Shown: positions 31,177 to 40,046, counted from the stretch's first letter. The stretch is DNA of 57,807 nt from Chryseobacterium sp. YIM B08800 (GCF_026163565.1 NZ_JAPDKN010000017.1:1-57807); one strand, 5' to 3'. Notes: generated by a model not told the origin, from the letters alone. Translations and numbers: made by a program.

Positions 31177-31479
31177 ATGGCAAAAATAATTATTAACCGC
31201 ACAACAGAATTTTCAAATTTAATAAGGTCTATAGAGATTTATTTAGGAAATGAAAAAATAGGAACAATCAGAGATGGAGAATCTAAAGAGTTTGAAGTTG
31301 AAGCAGGAGAATATGAATTGAGGGCAAAGATTGATTGGTGCGGTTCAAATAAAATAAATTTTACGATTAGAGAAAATGAAGTTCTTCGATATAACTTGAG
31401 TGGAACCAATCCTTTTTTCGGCTTATACTATATTACTTTTGGAAAAGACAGATATTTAAGATTAAAACCGATTAAATAA
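31177..31479 (+). CDS. Small beta-rich hypothetical protein
   Basis: This 100-residue protein is predicted to be all-beta. The middle segment (IGTIRDGESKEFEVEAGEYELRAKID) resembles a PEGA/Ig-like repeat, and the C-terminus is short and hydrophobic (NPFFGLYYITFG). No signal peptide is seen. The gene starts 9 bases after the acetyltransferase and is probably co-transcribed. Confidence 0.65.
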   Translation: MAKIIINRTTEFSNLIRSIEIYLGNEKIGTIRDGESKEFEVEAGEYELRAKIDWCGSNKINFTIRENEVLRYNLSGTNPFFGLYYITFGKDRYLRLKPIK

Positions 31480-31569
31480 AAAGCCTGTCACAAACGCAAC
31501 AGACCTTCTCAATATTAACCAAATTCGATTGATTTGAAAGTATAAAATTATTAATAGAATGTTTTTCTT

Positions 31570-32070
31570 TTAAGTGGCATCCAATGCGAAGACTAAATTT
31601 AAATCGTCTTTTACAACAATCATTCCGCCCATTTTTTTCGGAGGTTTTATATTGAAATCACTGAACTTCACGGTTCTTTTTCCGGTGAGTTTTCCGTTTT
31701 CCATACAAAGGGTGATATTGTAGATTTTGCTTTTGTTCATCATCCTTACTTCAATTTGGGTGTTGTAAATATTTTTGTTTTTATCAATATTCAGAAATTT
31801 TATATTTAAGTAAGGATGTTCATCTGCAGAAAGCGTTTTCTTGAAATCTGAAGTCATTATTTTATGATGGCAATCAAAGTCATCTACTTTTAGACTGAGA
31901 TTTGGAAGTTGCTTATTGCTTAAGTTTAAGGCAAGATTTGATATTTTAAAAGACGTATTGATACACTTAAAACTGTTGATGTTTGTATTTCCGTTAATCT
32001 GAACGAAATTTTCCTGTGCAGAAATAAAAATTCCGAGAAAAAACAGAATCATAGTAGCTGAAGTTTTCAT
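31570..32070 (-). CDS. YceI-like exported protein
   Basis: This 166-residue protein has a signal peptide (to FISAQ) and a divergent YceI-like barrel. Segments such as DFDCHHKIMTSDFKKTLSADEHPYLNIKFLNID and GKRTVKFSDFNIKPPKKMGG correspond to the conserved parts of YceI lipocalin-like proteins, which bind isoprenoids or amides. It follows the porin gene after 67 bases and is similar in plan to the YceI protein two genes upstream. Confidence 0.7.
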   Translation of the reverse strand: MKTSATMILFFLGIFISAQENFVQINGNTNINSFKCINTSFKISNLALNLSNKQLPNLSLKVDDFDCHHKIMTSDFKKTLSADEHPYLNIKFLNIDKNKNIYNTQIEVRMMNKSKIYNITLCMENGKLTGKRTVKFSDFNIKPPKKMGGMIVVKDDLNLVFALDAT

Positions 32071-32137
32071 AATTCTGGTTTTTTAAATCGGGGGAAGTAG
32101 CTGTCGGAAAATATTCCCCCGATTCTGGTTATGTAGT

Positions 32138-33409
32138 TTAGAAAGATATTGCTGCTTCCAAAACAAACCCGTTGAAACCGCCTTCATTTAAGATGCTTGT
32201 TGTAGGATAGCCGTTGTATTTTTGATTGACATATTCTACTTTGGCAAGAATATTTTTAGTCATAAACCAACCTCCGCCAACATTGTATCTTGTAACATCT
32301 ACTTTGTCTCCGGTTGCCAGTTTGCCTTTTACCATATTGTATCGACCTCCGAAATAAAGATTATCATCATTTCCAAATCTGTATAAAAGTTCTGCTGCAT
32401 ATTGATTCCAGGTTCTTCTGTCGGTTTCTGTGAAATTTCTTCCTGATGCATTTTCAAAAGTTCCGAAAAACTCAAGACCTTTATATCTTACGAACGGATT
32501 AATCATAAATGAAATCACTTTGTTTTTGAAATCCGGAACTATTTGCCCAGATCTGAAGTTTGAAGAAGAAGTTGCTGCTGCATTTTCCATTACAAAATAA
32601 TATCTAGATCCGGCTCTGTCGCCATCGTAAAAATCGAGTCTTTGAGTATCTGCTGCGTTGTAAACTGATCCGGTTAAACGTACTCTCAAATCATTGTTAA
32701 GTTGCTTGTCATAACCTAATTTAGCATAAACTGACGGACTTGTTCCTCCTGTTGCATTCTGATTAAGTCTTCCGTTGGTAACACCACCCATTCCTATGAA
32801 ACCATCTTTTCGGTAATATAATTCGGCAAAAATCATCGTTGCATAAGCATCCATCAGATAATTTCCTACAAACGGGTTTTGTGTGGTATAAGCATTGTCG
32901 CTTCTTCTGAAATGCGCATCACCGTAGTTAATTTCATCATGACCAAATTTAATGGTTGCATGTTTCATAAAATCACTTAAAAAATCTTTTTGGATGAAAT
33001 CTAATTTATCAATCTGAATGTAACCACCTTTTACGTAGGTTTCATTGTGGTGACGAGAAGAAAGAAATGTTCTCAGATGTAAATTAATACCATCATATAA
33101 CGCAACGTCTAAATCTAGGTTGGCCGTCGGAAGATTAAAGTTGTTTCCAATATCGTACAATTGAGTGGCAGGAACAGTTTGGTCAGCTCCGCTTTCGTGT
33201 TTCAACCCTTGAAATTGAAGAGCAAAAGCTCCGCCGACTCTTACTTTTAGTTTTTCAAAAGTGGTCACAGAATCTTTCGGATTTTCAAACATATTGATTC
33301 CTCGCTGATCTCTCGGTTTCAGATTGTCTAAAGGGAATTGCTGCGCATTTACAAGGCTTGTGAGTAGTATTGCTCCAAGTAGTCCGATTTTTATAGTAGT
33401 TGATTTCAT
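32138..33409 (-). CDS. Putative outer-membrane porin
   Basis: This protein of about 423 residues has a signal peptide (MKSTTIKIGLLGAILLTSLVNAQ) and a series of amphipathic strands with aromatic girdles, ending in the barrel signature VLEAAISF. It resembles the porin family of Bacteroidetes found next to YceI or respiratory genes. It probably allows diffusion of small anions or sugars. I chose the ATG at 33409 over the upstream TTG at 33436 because it gives the signal peptide directly. It sits between a YceI gene upstream (28 bases) and a YceI-like gene downstream, probably in one operon. Confidence 0.75.
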   Translation of the reverse strand: MKSTTIKIGLLGAILLTSLVNAQQFPLDNLKPRDQRGINMFENPKDSVTTFEKLKVRVGGAFALQFQGLKHESGADQTVPATQLYDIGNNFNLPTANLDLDVALYDGINLHLRTFLSSRHHNETYVKGGYIQIDKLDFIQKDFLSDFMKHATIKFGHDEINYGDAHFRRSDNAYTTQNPFVGNYLMDAYATMIFAELYYRKDGFIGMGGVTNGRLNQNATGGTSPSVYAKLGYDKQLNNDLRVRLTGSVYNAADTQRLDFYDGDRAGSRYYFVMENAAATSSSNFRSGQIVPDFKNKVISFMINPFVRYKGLEFFGTFENASGRNFTETDRRTWNQYAAELLYRFGNDDNLYFGGRYNMVKGKLATGDKVDVTRYNVGGGWFMTKNILAKVEYVNQKYNGYPTTSILNEGGFNGFVLEAAISF

Positions 33410-33437
33410 AATGTTTATTTTTTTAAGTTTATTCAAA

Positions 33438-33974
33438 TTACTCTGCTATAATGTTCACTTTTACAGTGACTACATCTCCAGTTTTTACTCCCATAAATCC
33501 GGGTCTTTCCATTCCGAAGTCTGAAAGTTTAAGTGTTTCGGTTCCGTTGATGGTGTAAGTGTTTGCATTTTTTACGACAGTTACAGGAAATGTTACGTTT
33601 TTAGAAACTCCTGCGATGGTCATTTTACCACTAAGATTGCTTTTTCCAACAGCGATTGATGATGAACTGAAAGAAATAGTAGGAAACTTATCTGCTTTAA
33701 GTGCGGAATGAGCTTTATTATCCATCATTTTACCTTTTTTGCTGGTAATATTTTTTACAGGAATGGTAAATGTTGCATTTGAGATTGCGTTTCCATTGAC
33801 TGTTCCTGAAAAAGTAGCCGAAGAACCATTCATTTCCCAATCATGAAGAGAAGAAGTTCCGTTGATGATAATCGAAGTCGTTTTTTGATTTATTTTTTGA
33901 GCAATTCCAAATTGAGAAAATAGCAAAGTTCCGCATACGATTGTTGCATTCAAGAATGTTCTTAAATTTTCCAT
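33438..33974 (-). CDS. YceI family protein
   Basis: This 178-residue protein has a signal peptide (to FGIAQ) and a lipocalin-like YceI domain. Conserved pieces include GTSSLHDWEMNGSSATFSGTV, KMMDNKAHSALKADKFPTISF and LSDFGMERPGFMGVKTGDVVTV. YceI proteins are periplasmic and bind polyisoprenoids. It heads the YceI-porin-YceI-like unit. A Fur-box-like palindrome lies about 150 bases upstream. Confidence 0.87.
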   Translation of the reverse strand: MENLRTFLNATIVCGTLLFSQFGIAQKINQKTTSIIINGTSSLHDWEMNGSSATFSGTVNGNAISNATFTIPVKNITSKKGKMMDNKAHSALKADKFPTISFSSSSIAVGKSNLSGKMTIAGVSKNVTFPVTVVKNANTYTINGTETLKLSDFGMERPGFMGVKTGDVVTVKVNIIAE

Positions 33975-34334
33975 ATTCTTAAAAATTATTGATTATTTTA
34001 TTAAATGTTTGTCACTTTTCTTATGGTAAAGGTCGTGTTATTGGTTAAATATCACTAATAATTTAATATGATAATAATCTTATGAATTTTTGTATTTGAA
34101 TATTTTTTAATGAAAATCAATTATGATTATCATTTTTATTAATAAATAATTTAACCTAACGAATGTTAGTTAGTTTTTGTGAATTGTTTTTATTGAAAAA
34201 ATAAATCATACAAAACTGATGACGAATTTTTGTGATGAAAGTCAGTAGGAATTTCTTGTCAGTTTTAGCTTGAATCGTTAATTTATTAAGTGAAATAGGC
34301 AGAAGTTTAATATCTTTGAAGAGGATTTTACAGA
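33975..34334. other. 360-base intergenic region
   Basis: This is a divergent gap between the YceI and uracil-DNA glycosylase genes, very AT-rich. It contains the glycosylase -7 box (34311-34318) and a perfect ATGATTATCAT palindrome (34123-34133) that matches the core of a Fur box but not its flanks. A 71-codon minus-strand frame here looks like chance. Confidence 0.5.
34311..34318 (+). promoter_or_regulatory. -7 box for ung
   Basis: TATCTTTG matches TAnnTTTG and ends 16 bases before the ung ATG, giving a leader of about 13 bases. Confidence 0.5.
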
Positions 34335-34985
34335 ATGAATATGGCAAACTGGACAGAAATTTTAGCCCCAATAAAAAGCACAGAATATTTTACTCAACTT
34401 TGGGAAAAAGTAAAACAAGAGTATGCAACAACAAAAGTATTCCCTCCGAAAAATCAGATTTTCAGAGCGTTGGAATTAACTGCTTTTGAAGATGTGGAAG
34501 TGGTAATTATTGGTCAGGATCCTTATCACAACGATTTTCAGGCAAATGGTTTGTGTTTTTCAGTTTCAGAACAGGTTACAGCGCCACCTTCGCTTAAAAA
34601 TATTTTCACTGAATTAAAAGACGATGTAGGTGTAGAGCGAACTTCAAAAGAATTAGATGACTGGGCAAAACAAGGTGTTTTGTTATTAAATGCAACGTTA
34701 ACCGTTCGTGCGCATTCCCCAAACTCTCACAAAGATTTAGGCTGGGAAAAGTTTACCAATTTTATTATTAAAGAAATTTCAGATAAAAAAGAAAATGTAG
34801 TTTTCGTTTTGTGGGGAGCTTTTGCACAGAAAAAAGCCGAATTAATCAATCCGGCTAAACATTTTATTATAAAATCGGCGCATCCATCACCTTTTTCTGT
34901 GTACAGAGGTTTTTATGGAAGCAAACCTTTTTCGAAAATTAACGAATATCTTGCTTCAAAAGGTAAGAAACAGATTTCCTGGTAA
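34335..34985 (+). CDS. ung: Uracil-DNA glycosylase
   Basis: This 216-residue family 1 UDG removes uracil from DNA. The catalytic motif GQDPYH lies at residues 60-65 with general base D62, followed by NGLCFSV. The minor-groove loop HPSPFSVYRGFYGSKPFS lies near 188, and LLLNATLTVRAHSPNSH near 115. A second in-frame ATG lies two codons downstream. The length is normal for Ung. Confidence 0.95.
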   Translation: MNMANWTEILAPIKSTEYFTQLWEKVKQEYATTKVFPPKNQIFRALELTAFEDVEVVIIGQDPYHNDFQANGLCFSVSEQVTAPPSLKNIFTELKDDVGVERTSKELDDWAKQGVLLLNATLTVRAHSPNSHKDLGWEKFTNFIIKEISDKKENVVFVLWGAFAQKKAELINPAKHFIIKSAHPSPFSVYRGFYGSKPFSKINEYLASKGKKQISW

Positions 34986-34991
34986 ATATTT

Positions 34992-35471
34992 TTAGTTATT
35001 TTCTTTAGTGATTTCAATTCCTATTTTATACAATCCTGCGAGAGATTTTGTACCATTTTGTGCTGTAGGATGAGGTGTAATTTCTTTTAAAGAAATCGTG
35101 TATCCGTTAAATGACTGCGTTTTGTGGTAATCTTTACCTTTAACTTCTGCGGTTGAGAACTGTAAAGTCATAGGTCTGCTTGTGGTGCTCATTAATTCAA
35201 TATTCGCAACGGCAACTCCTGCCCAAACGCACTGTGTTCCTTCAGGACAGCGGCTATCTTCTGCAATGTTTTTGAAGGTGACATTCATCTGGAATTCCTG
35301 CAAGAATTTATTTTCTCCTTCACGGAAATAGATAATCTTACCTTCTTTTTTTAGAGGTGTTTCGTTCACAATGGTAGCTTGTTGGGTTGTAGTTTGTTTT
35401 GTGGTTTCTTTTTGTGCATTGCAGTTTACTAAACTGACAACACTTAAACCTATGATTATATTTTTATACAT
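34992..35471 (-). CDS. Hypothetical lipoprotein
   Basis: This 159-residue lipoprotein has the lipobox VNCNAQK (Cys at about residue 18) and a Thr/Gln-rich linker, then a beta-rich domain. DSRCPEGTQCVWAGVAVANIEL carries two cysteines that may form a disulphide. The CPEGTQCVWAG element is a recognisable motif in short exported proteins of Bacteroidetes. It follows the DUF456 gene with a 9-base gap. The function is unknown. Confidence 0.75.
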   Translation of the reverse strand: MYKNIIIGLSVVSLVNCNAQKETTKQTTTQQATIVNETPLKKEGKIIYFREGENKFLQEFQMNVTFKNIAEDSRCPEGTQCVWAGVAVANIELMSTTSRPMTLQFSTAEVKGKDYHKTQSFNGYTISLKEITPHPTAQNGTKSLAGLYKIGIEITKENN

Positions 35472-35480
35472 TTTTATAAA

Positions 35481-35972
35481 TTATATGACGTTAACGATGT
35501 CTAAAATTACAACTAAAAGCATTGCAATTCCTACAACTAAACTAAATCCTGTTCCATAAATAAAACCAATAAAAGCTCCTTTTGTAGATTTTAATGCTTT
35601 GTTCATGTCTTTACTGTCGTGTAAAAGTTCACCAATAAAAACTCCGGCAAACATTCCTACCAAAAACCCGAGAGGAATTGGAATGAAAATACCTACAATG
35701 GTACCGATAACCGATCCGATGCTTCCCCACCGTGTTCCACCATATTTTCTGTTAGTTTTTGCAGGGATTACATAATTTAAAACCGCAGAAGCAAGAGTCA
35801 GAATCACGAAAGCCCAAATGTAAAGAACCGAAAGATCAGAATCTGTCCCGTATTTATAAATTAACAATCCGGCAAGACTTAAAACAAGACCAGGTAAAAC
35901 GGGTAAGAAAGTTCCTAAAATTCCAAGAATTAAAAGAATGATGCTGATGAAGCTAATTAAAGTGGTATCCAT
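35481..35972 (-). CDS. DUF456 family membrane protein
   Basis: This 163-residue protein has five or six glycine-rich hydrophobic helices. Conserved pieces are LPVLPGLVLSLAGLL, GTRWGSIGSVIGTIVGIF..PIPLGFLVG and GVFIGELLHDSKDMNKALKSTKGAFIGF. DUF456 members are small membrane proteins of unknown function. It is probably in one transcript with the lipoprotein gene. Confidence 0.87.
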   Translation of the reverse strand: MDTTLISFISIILLILGILGTFLPVLPGLVLSLAGLLIYKYGTDSDLSVLYIWAFVILTLASAVLNYVIPAKTNRKYGGTRWGSIGSVIGTIVGIFIPIPLGFLVGMFAGVFIGELLHDSKDMNKALKSTKGAFIGFIYGTGFSLVVGIAMLLVVILDIVNVI

Positions 35973-36076
35973 TATGATTGAATTAAATATAAACTAATTT
36001 AAATATATTTTAATTTTTGGGATGATAGTTGCTGATAATATTGAGATTTATAAACCAAAATCATTCCTAAATTTCC

Positions 36077-36084
36077 TAAATTTG
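36077..36084 (+). promoter_or_regulatory. -7 box before the YbdG-like gene, leaderless-like
   Basis: TAAATTTG ends 5 bases before the ATG at 36090. The resulting mRNA would be nearly leaderless. The upstream -33 element is unclear. Confidence 0.4.
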
Positions 36085-36089
36085 TTGTA

Positions 36090-37355
36090 ATGAAAGACGA
36101 AATAAAAGATACCAAAAGTTTTTTTCAGGAAACTAGTGAACAACTTTATATTTATGTAAGTAAAATCTCTCCATCAGGAATGGACTGGATTTTTCATATT
36201 ATTGTTAAGATTGGATTGCTGATTGCTATTTTTTTATTGTTTGATTTTATTTTTAAGCTCATCATCAATTATACTTTTCGGTTTTTTCGTAACGAAAATA
36301 AATTTCCTGTTTTAAAATCTGTTTATCAGTCGAAGATTACTAATTCGGTTGCACATTTTATAGCATTGAGTTTTATTGCTTCAATGCATGAATTTATTTT
36401 TGTAGGTGCGCTTACCAAAACCACAGTTTTTATTCATCGTTCGGTTAATTTAGGTATGGTTCTTATCCTCGCCGGAATGCTCTATCGCTCTTTAACAGGT
36501 TTTAGATATTATTTCACAATTCAACAGGATTATTATAAAGTGATGGCAATCAATGCTATTTCAGAAACGGTAAAGATTCTGGGGATTTTTATTTTTACTG
36601 TCGTAAGCATTTGTGTGATTTTTGGTATTAAAGGAACTACAATTGTTGGAAGTTTAGGAGCGATAACGGCGGTTTTGGTTTTGGTTTTCAGAGACACTAT
36701 TTTGGGTTTTGTAACGGGTATTCACGTAGCGACTTCTAAAAGTTTGAAAGTAGGCGATTGGATCGGAATTCCTAAATATAATATCGAAGGAAATATTTTG
36801 GATATCAGTTTGTTAACTACGAAAATTGCCAATTTCGATAAAACAATTTCCTCCATTCCAACGTACGATTTGTTGACTACTGAGATAAAAAATCTTCAGG
36901 TAATGTCTGAATCGAATACCCGAAGAATTAAAAAATCTATTTTCTTTAATATCAATTCTTTTAAATTTTTAAATAATGAAGAAATTGAACGTTTAAAAGA
37001 AATCAATCTTATTTCAGATTATCTGAATGATAAAACTTCTGAAATCAATCAGGAAAAAGAATCAATCAACCATAAAGATAAAGTGATTAACGGAAGACAG
37101 CTTACCAATGTTGGAGTTTTCAGGTATTATGCACAAAAATATCTGGAAAATGATCCTGAAATCGATAAAGAAAGTGCGATTATGGTTCGTCAGTTAGAAA
37201 TTACCACACAAGGTCTTCCGATGGAGGTCTATTGTTTTACCAATGATTCGAATTGGCAACGTTTTGAGGAAATTCAGGCAGATATTTTTGATCATTTATT
37301 GGTTGCATCAAAAGAATTTGATCTTCAGATTATGCAGATAGGGTTAAAAGTCTGA
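36090..37355 (+). CDS. Mechanosensitive ion channel, MscS family (YbdG-like)
   Basis: This 421-residue channel has an N-terminal cytosolic segment, five helices (about residues 35-60, 85-105, 110-130, 155-180 and 183-200) and an MscS pore-beta core: GSLGAITAVLVLVFRDTILGFVTGIHVATSKSLKVGDWIGI (about 190-230). Its length, and the insertion in the C-terminal domain after about residue 300, match E. coli YbdG. That protein contributes to protection from mild osmotic downshock. The gene is followed after 47 bases by a new promoter for the next gene. Confidence 0.88.
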   Translation: MKDEIKDTKSFFQETSEQLYIYVSKISPSGMDWIFHIIVKIGLLIAIFLLFDFIFKLIINYTFRFFRNENKFPVLKSVYQSKITNSVAHFIALSFIASMHEFIFVGALTKTTVFIHRSVNLGMVLILAGMLYRSLTGFRYYFTIQQDYYKVMAINAISETVKILGIFIFTVVSICVIFGIKGTTIVGSLGAITAVLVLVFRDTILGFVTGIHVATSKSLKVGDWIGIPKYNIEGNILDISLLTTKIANFDKTISSIPTYDLLTTEIKNLQVMSESNTRRIKKSIFFNINSFKFLNNEEIERLKEINLISDYLNDKTSEINQEKESINHKDKVINGRQLTNVGVFRYYAQKYLENDPEIDKESAIMVRQLEITTQGLPMEVYCFTNDSNWQRFEEIQADIFDHLLVASKEFDLQIMQIGLKV

Positions 37356-37370
37356 TAATAGAAAATAGGT

Positions 37371-37378
37371 ATCTTTGG
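37371..37378 (+). promoter_or_regulatory. -7 box for the histidine-motif membrane protein gene
   Basis: TATCTTTG matches TAnnTTTG and ends 24 bases before the ATG at 37403, giving a leader of about 21 bases. Confidence 0.5.
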
Positions 37379-37402
37379 CGTTTTAACAACAATCTGAATT
37401 CA

Positions 37403-38395
37403 ATGAATGTTAAGTCTGGGGTAAATAATATTGAGCTTTTAAATTGTTTGATGCTTATGCTTTCAATGTTGATCGCTTGTGTATTGCCTTTCGAAACTTT
37501 TTTATTTTCCTATGCAGTTTTGGGGCCATTGCATTATCTTACAGAGTTGCACTGGCTTAATAAGAAAGATTTTTTTCTTCCAACAAGAAAATACATTTTC
37601 CTGTTTATTGCTTTGTCTGTGTTTATTGCTTTGTCTGTGTTTATTATTGTTTTTATTCTGCTTAATTCATTTAATATTTTCACTTCTTATAGAGCCGGTA
37701 TCTCAGGTTTGCTTTTGTTTCTTTTCTTCTTATTTTGTGTATATCTTTTGTATATATCAAAATCGGTTTTATTAAAAATATTTCTTATACTTTTAATAGG
37801 GTTTACCTTGTTCTTGTTTTATGTAAAAGTAGGTGTGTTTGTTTTGTTAGGGCTATTTTTACCTACAATTCTGCATGTTTACCTTTTTACGGGATTATTT
37901 ATGCTGATGGGATATTTTAAATCTCCTAATATTGTAAGCCTTATAAGTCTTATTCTGCTTTTTGTTGTCCCTTTTGCTATTTATTTTCTGCCATTCGAAA
38001 ATTTTATTCTTCAATCTACGATGGGTGGAGAAAAAGTCTATACTGCTACAAGTTTTAAATATATAAATGAATCGTTTGTTTTTTTATTAGGAACTGATAA
38101 AGAATCTGAAAAAATATTCTTTCTAAAAGCACAGATATTTATTGCTTTCGCTTATACTTATCACTATTTAAATTGGTTTTCTAAGACCTCAATTATTGGG
38201 TGGACAAAGACATTAAGCTTAAAAAAAATGATTTTGGTTTTAGGAATTTGGATTTTATCAATAGCTTTGTATCTGTATAATTATCAAACAGGTTTGACGG
38301 TTTTATTTTTACTTAGCATGATGCATGTTCTTGCAGAATTTCCTCTCAATGCTTTGTCTATCAAGACTGTTTTCCAGAAACTTACAAATAAATGA
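37403..38395 (+). CDS. Polytopic membrane protein with Brp/Blh-like histidine motifs
   Basis: This 330-residue protein has about eight to nine hydrophobic helices. Histidines lie at helix ends: GPLHYLTELHW (H44, H50), PTILHVYLF (H158), YTYHYLNWF (H254) and MMHVLAEFP (H308). Their order and position near helix ends recall the four histidine motifs of Brp/Blh beta-carotene dioxygenases, but sequence identity is low and this is only a suggestion. A duplicated FIALSV hexapeptide (about residues 69-80) reflects an 18-base tandem repeat in the DNA. The stop overlaps the pdxJ start by 4 bases, so the two are translationally coupled. No carotenoid gene is in the window. Confidence 0.7.
   Translation: MNVKSGVNNIELLNCLMLMLSMLIACVLPFETFLFSYAVLGPLHYLTELHWLNKKDFFLPTRKYIFLFIALSVFIALSVFIIVFILLNSFNIFTSYRAGISGLLLFLFFLFCVYLLYISKSVLLKIFLILLIGFTLFLFYVKVGVFVLLGLFLPTILHVYLFTGLFMLMGYFKSPNIVSLISLILLFVVPFAIYFLPFENFILQSTMGGEKVYTATSFKYINESFVFLLGTDKESEKIFFLKAQIFIAFAYTYHYLNWFSKTSIIGWTKTLSLKKMILVLGIWILSIALYLYNYQTGLTVLFLLSMMHVLAEFPLNALSIKTVFQKLTNK
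37602..37637. repeat. Tandem 18-base duplication within the gene
   Basis: Two identical copies of an 18-base unit (TGTTTATTGCTTTGTCTG) are followed by an 8-base partial third copy. The unit length keeps the frame and adds six hydrophobic residues to a membrane helix. Confidence 0.9.
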
Positions 38396-39117
38396 CAAAA
38401 CTAAGTGTAAACATTAATAAAATTGCCACTTTAAGAAACGCAAGAGGCGGTGAAACACCAAGCGTAACTGAGGCTGCAATAAAAATTCAAGAATTTGGTG
38501 CACACGGAATCACCATTCATCCAAGACCTGATGAAAGACACATTACCAGAAAAGATGTATATGATCTGAAGCCTTTGGTAACGACTGAATATAATATTGA
38601 AGGAAATCCTCACAGAGAATTTATCGACATGGTTTTAAATGTAAAACCTGAACAAGTTACTCTGGTTCCGGATGCAGATGATGCTATTACGTCAAATGCA
38701 GGTTGGGATACTAAAAAACACTTTGATTTTTTAAAAGAGATTATCGCTGAGTTTAAAAATGCAGGAATCCGTACTTCTATTTTTCTTGATCCTAATCCTG
38801 AATTGGTAGAATATGCTGCAAAAACCGGAACTGATAGAATCGAATTGTACACAGAAGCGTATGCAAAAAATTATACGATCAATAAAGAAGAAGCGATTAA
38901 ACCTTATTATGAAACGGCTGTAAAAGCTGCTGAATTTGGTTTGGGAATCAACGCAGGTCACGATTTAAGTTTAGAAAATTTAAAATATTTTGCGGACAAT
39001 ATTCCAAACCTTTTAGAAGTTTCTATTGGTCATGCTTTGGTTTCTGAAGCTTTGTACATGGGAATGGAAAACACGGTTCAGGCGTATTTAAAAAGATTAG
39101 CAAAATGGGATAAATAG
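38392..39117 (+). CDS. pdxJ: Pyridoxine 5'-phosphate synthase
   Basis: This 241-residue PdxJ condenses 1-deoxy-D-xylulose 5-phosphate with 3-amino-2-oxopropyl phosphate to make pyridoxine 5'-phosphate. Visible motifs are LSVNINKIATLRNARGG at the N-terminus, GITIHPRPDERHI (about residue 36), LVPDADDAITSNAGWD (about 90) and GINAGHDLSLENL (about 185). It is complete. The start overlaps the upstream membrane-protein gene by 4 bases. A hairpin element follows its stop. Confidence 0.95.
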   Translation: MTKLSVNINKIATLRNARGGETPSVTEAAIKIQEFGAHGITIHPRPDERHITRKDVYDLKPLVTTEYNIEGNPHREFIDMVLNVKPEQVTLVPDADDAITSNAGWDTKKHFDFLKEIIAEFKNAGIRTSIFLDPNPELVEYAAKTGTDRIELYTEAYAKNYTINKEEAIKPYYETAVKAAEFGLGINAGHDLSLENLKYFADNIPNLLEVSIGHALVSEALYMGMENTVQAYLKRLAKWDK

Positions 39118-39122
39118 AAACT

Positions 39123-39185
39123 AGAAGTTAGATATTAGAAATTAGTTTTGCGCACTGTTTTACTAACTTCTAATATCTAATTTCT
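39123..39185. repeat. Heptad-periodic hairpin element
   Basis: 24-base arms at 39123-39146 and 39162-39185 are complementary at about 22 positions and flank a 15-base loop. Both arms follow a 7-base rhythm (AGAAGTT, AGATATT, AGAAATT). The element lies between pdxJ and the hydrolase gene. Confidence 0.8.
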
Positions 39186-39202
39186 AACATCTTATAAAAA
39201 AT

Positions 39203-39994
39203 ATGGAAATTTTACATTCAAAAATATTTGGCGAAAACTTGTCGTCAACACCGCTTTTAGTATTTCACGGTTTGTTTGGAATGCTTGATAATTGGGGAAG
39301 TTTCGGAAAAGAATTGGGCGATTTTTTACCAATTCATTTGATTGATTTAAGAAATCATGGCAGAAGCTTTCATTCTGAAGAGATGTCGCATGATGATTTG
39401 GCAGATGATATTGCCAATTATATGAATCATTACGGAATTGAAAAAGCTCACGTTTTAGGACATTCTTTGGGTGGAAAAGCTGTTATGCAGTTTGCCATTA
39501 ATTATCCTGAAAAAGTAGAAAAATTAATCGTTGTGGATATTTCTCCAAAAGCTTATCCGCCGCATCATCAGGGAATTATCAAAGCTCTGGAAATGGTAGA
39601 TTTTAATACCGTTACTTCCAGAAGTGATGTTGAAGCGGTTTTAACTCAATATATTCCTGAGAAATCAACGATTCAGTTTTTAGCTAAAAATCTGTATTGG
39701 GAAGAGTCTGGTGATAGTAAAAAACTTAACTGGAGATTTAATCTGAAAACGCTTGCAGAAAAATACAATCAATTTGTTTCTAATGCAATCAAGTATGGAG
39801 TTTTTCAAGGTGAAACTTTATTTATTGCCGGTGAAAAATCAAATTATATTTTACCGCAGGATGAGTTTTCTATTAAACAGCAGTTTCCAAAAGCTCAGTT
39901 TGTGAAAATCAAAAATGCTGCACATTGGGTTCAGGCAGATAATCCCGTAGATTTTGCAACTGTATTAAAAGATTTTCTGAATTTAAATAATTAA
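39203..39994 (+). CDS. Alpha/beta hydrolase (YbfF-like esterase)
   Basis: This 263-residue hydrolase has the oxyanion region FHGLFGMLDNWGS (residues 21-33), the nucleophile elbow GHSLGG (S88), the conserved VVDISPKAYPPHH (about 111-123) and the catalytic histidine in NAAHWVQADNP (near residue 245). The pattern matches the E. coli YbfF esterase group, which hydrolyses acyl-CoA and short esters. It is complete and stands alone after the pdxJ hairpin. Confidence 0.88.
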   Translation: MEILHSKIFGENLSSTPLLVFHGLFGMLDNWGSFGKELGDFLPIHLIDLRNHGRSFHSEEMSHDDLADDIANYMNHYGIEKAHVLGHSLGGKAVMQFAINYPEKVEKLIVVDISPKAYPPHHQGIIKALEMVDFNTVTSRSDVEAVLTQYIPEKSTIQFLAKNLYWEESGDSKKLNWRFNLKTLAEKYNQFVSNAIKYGVFQGETLFIAGEKSNYILPQDEFSIKQQFPKAQFVKIKNAAHWVQADNPVDFATVLKDFLNLNN

Positions 39995-40046
39995 ACATCT
40001 GTTTTAAATATTGTTAAATTTTTCCCAATTATTTTATTTTTAAATA

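Noticed and set aside
34123..34133. Fur box
   Set aside because: Only the 11-base core matches; flanks do not follow the 19-base consensus, and an AT-rich gap can yield such a palindrome by chance.
34156..34371. 71-codon minus-strand reading frame overlapping the ung start
   Set aside because: Overlaps the real gene, has AT-driven composition (Lys, Phe, Ile, Asn) and no promoter or recognisable domain.
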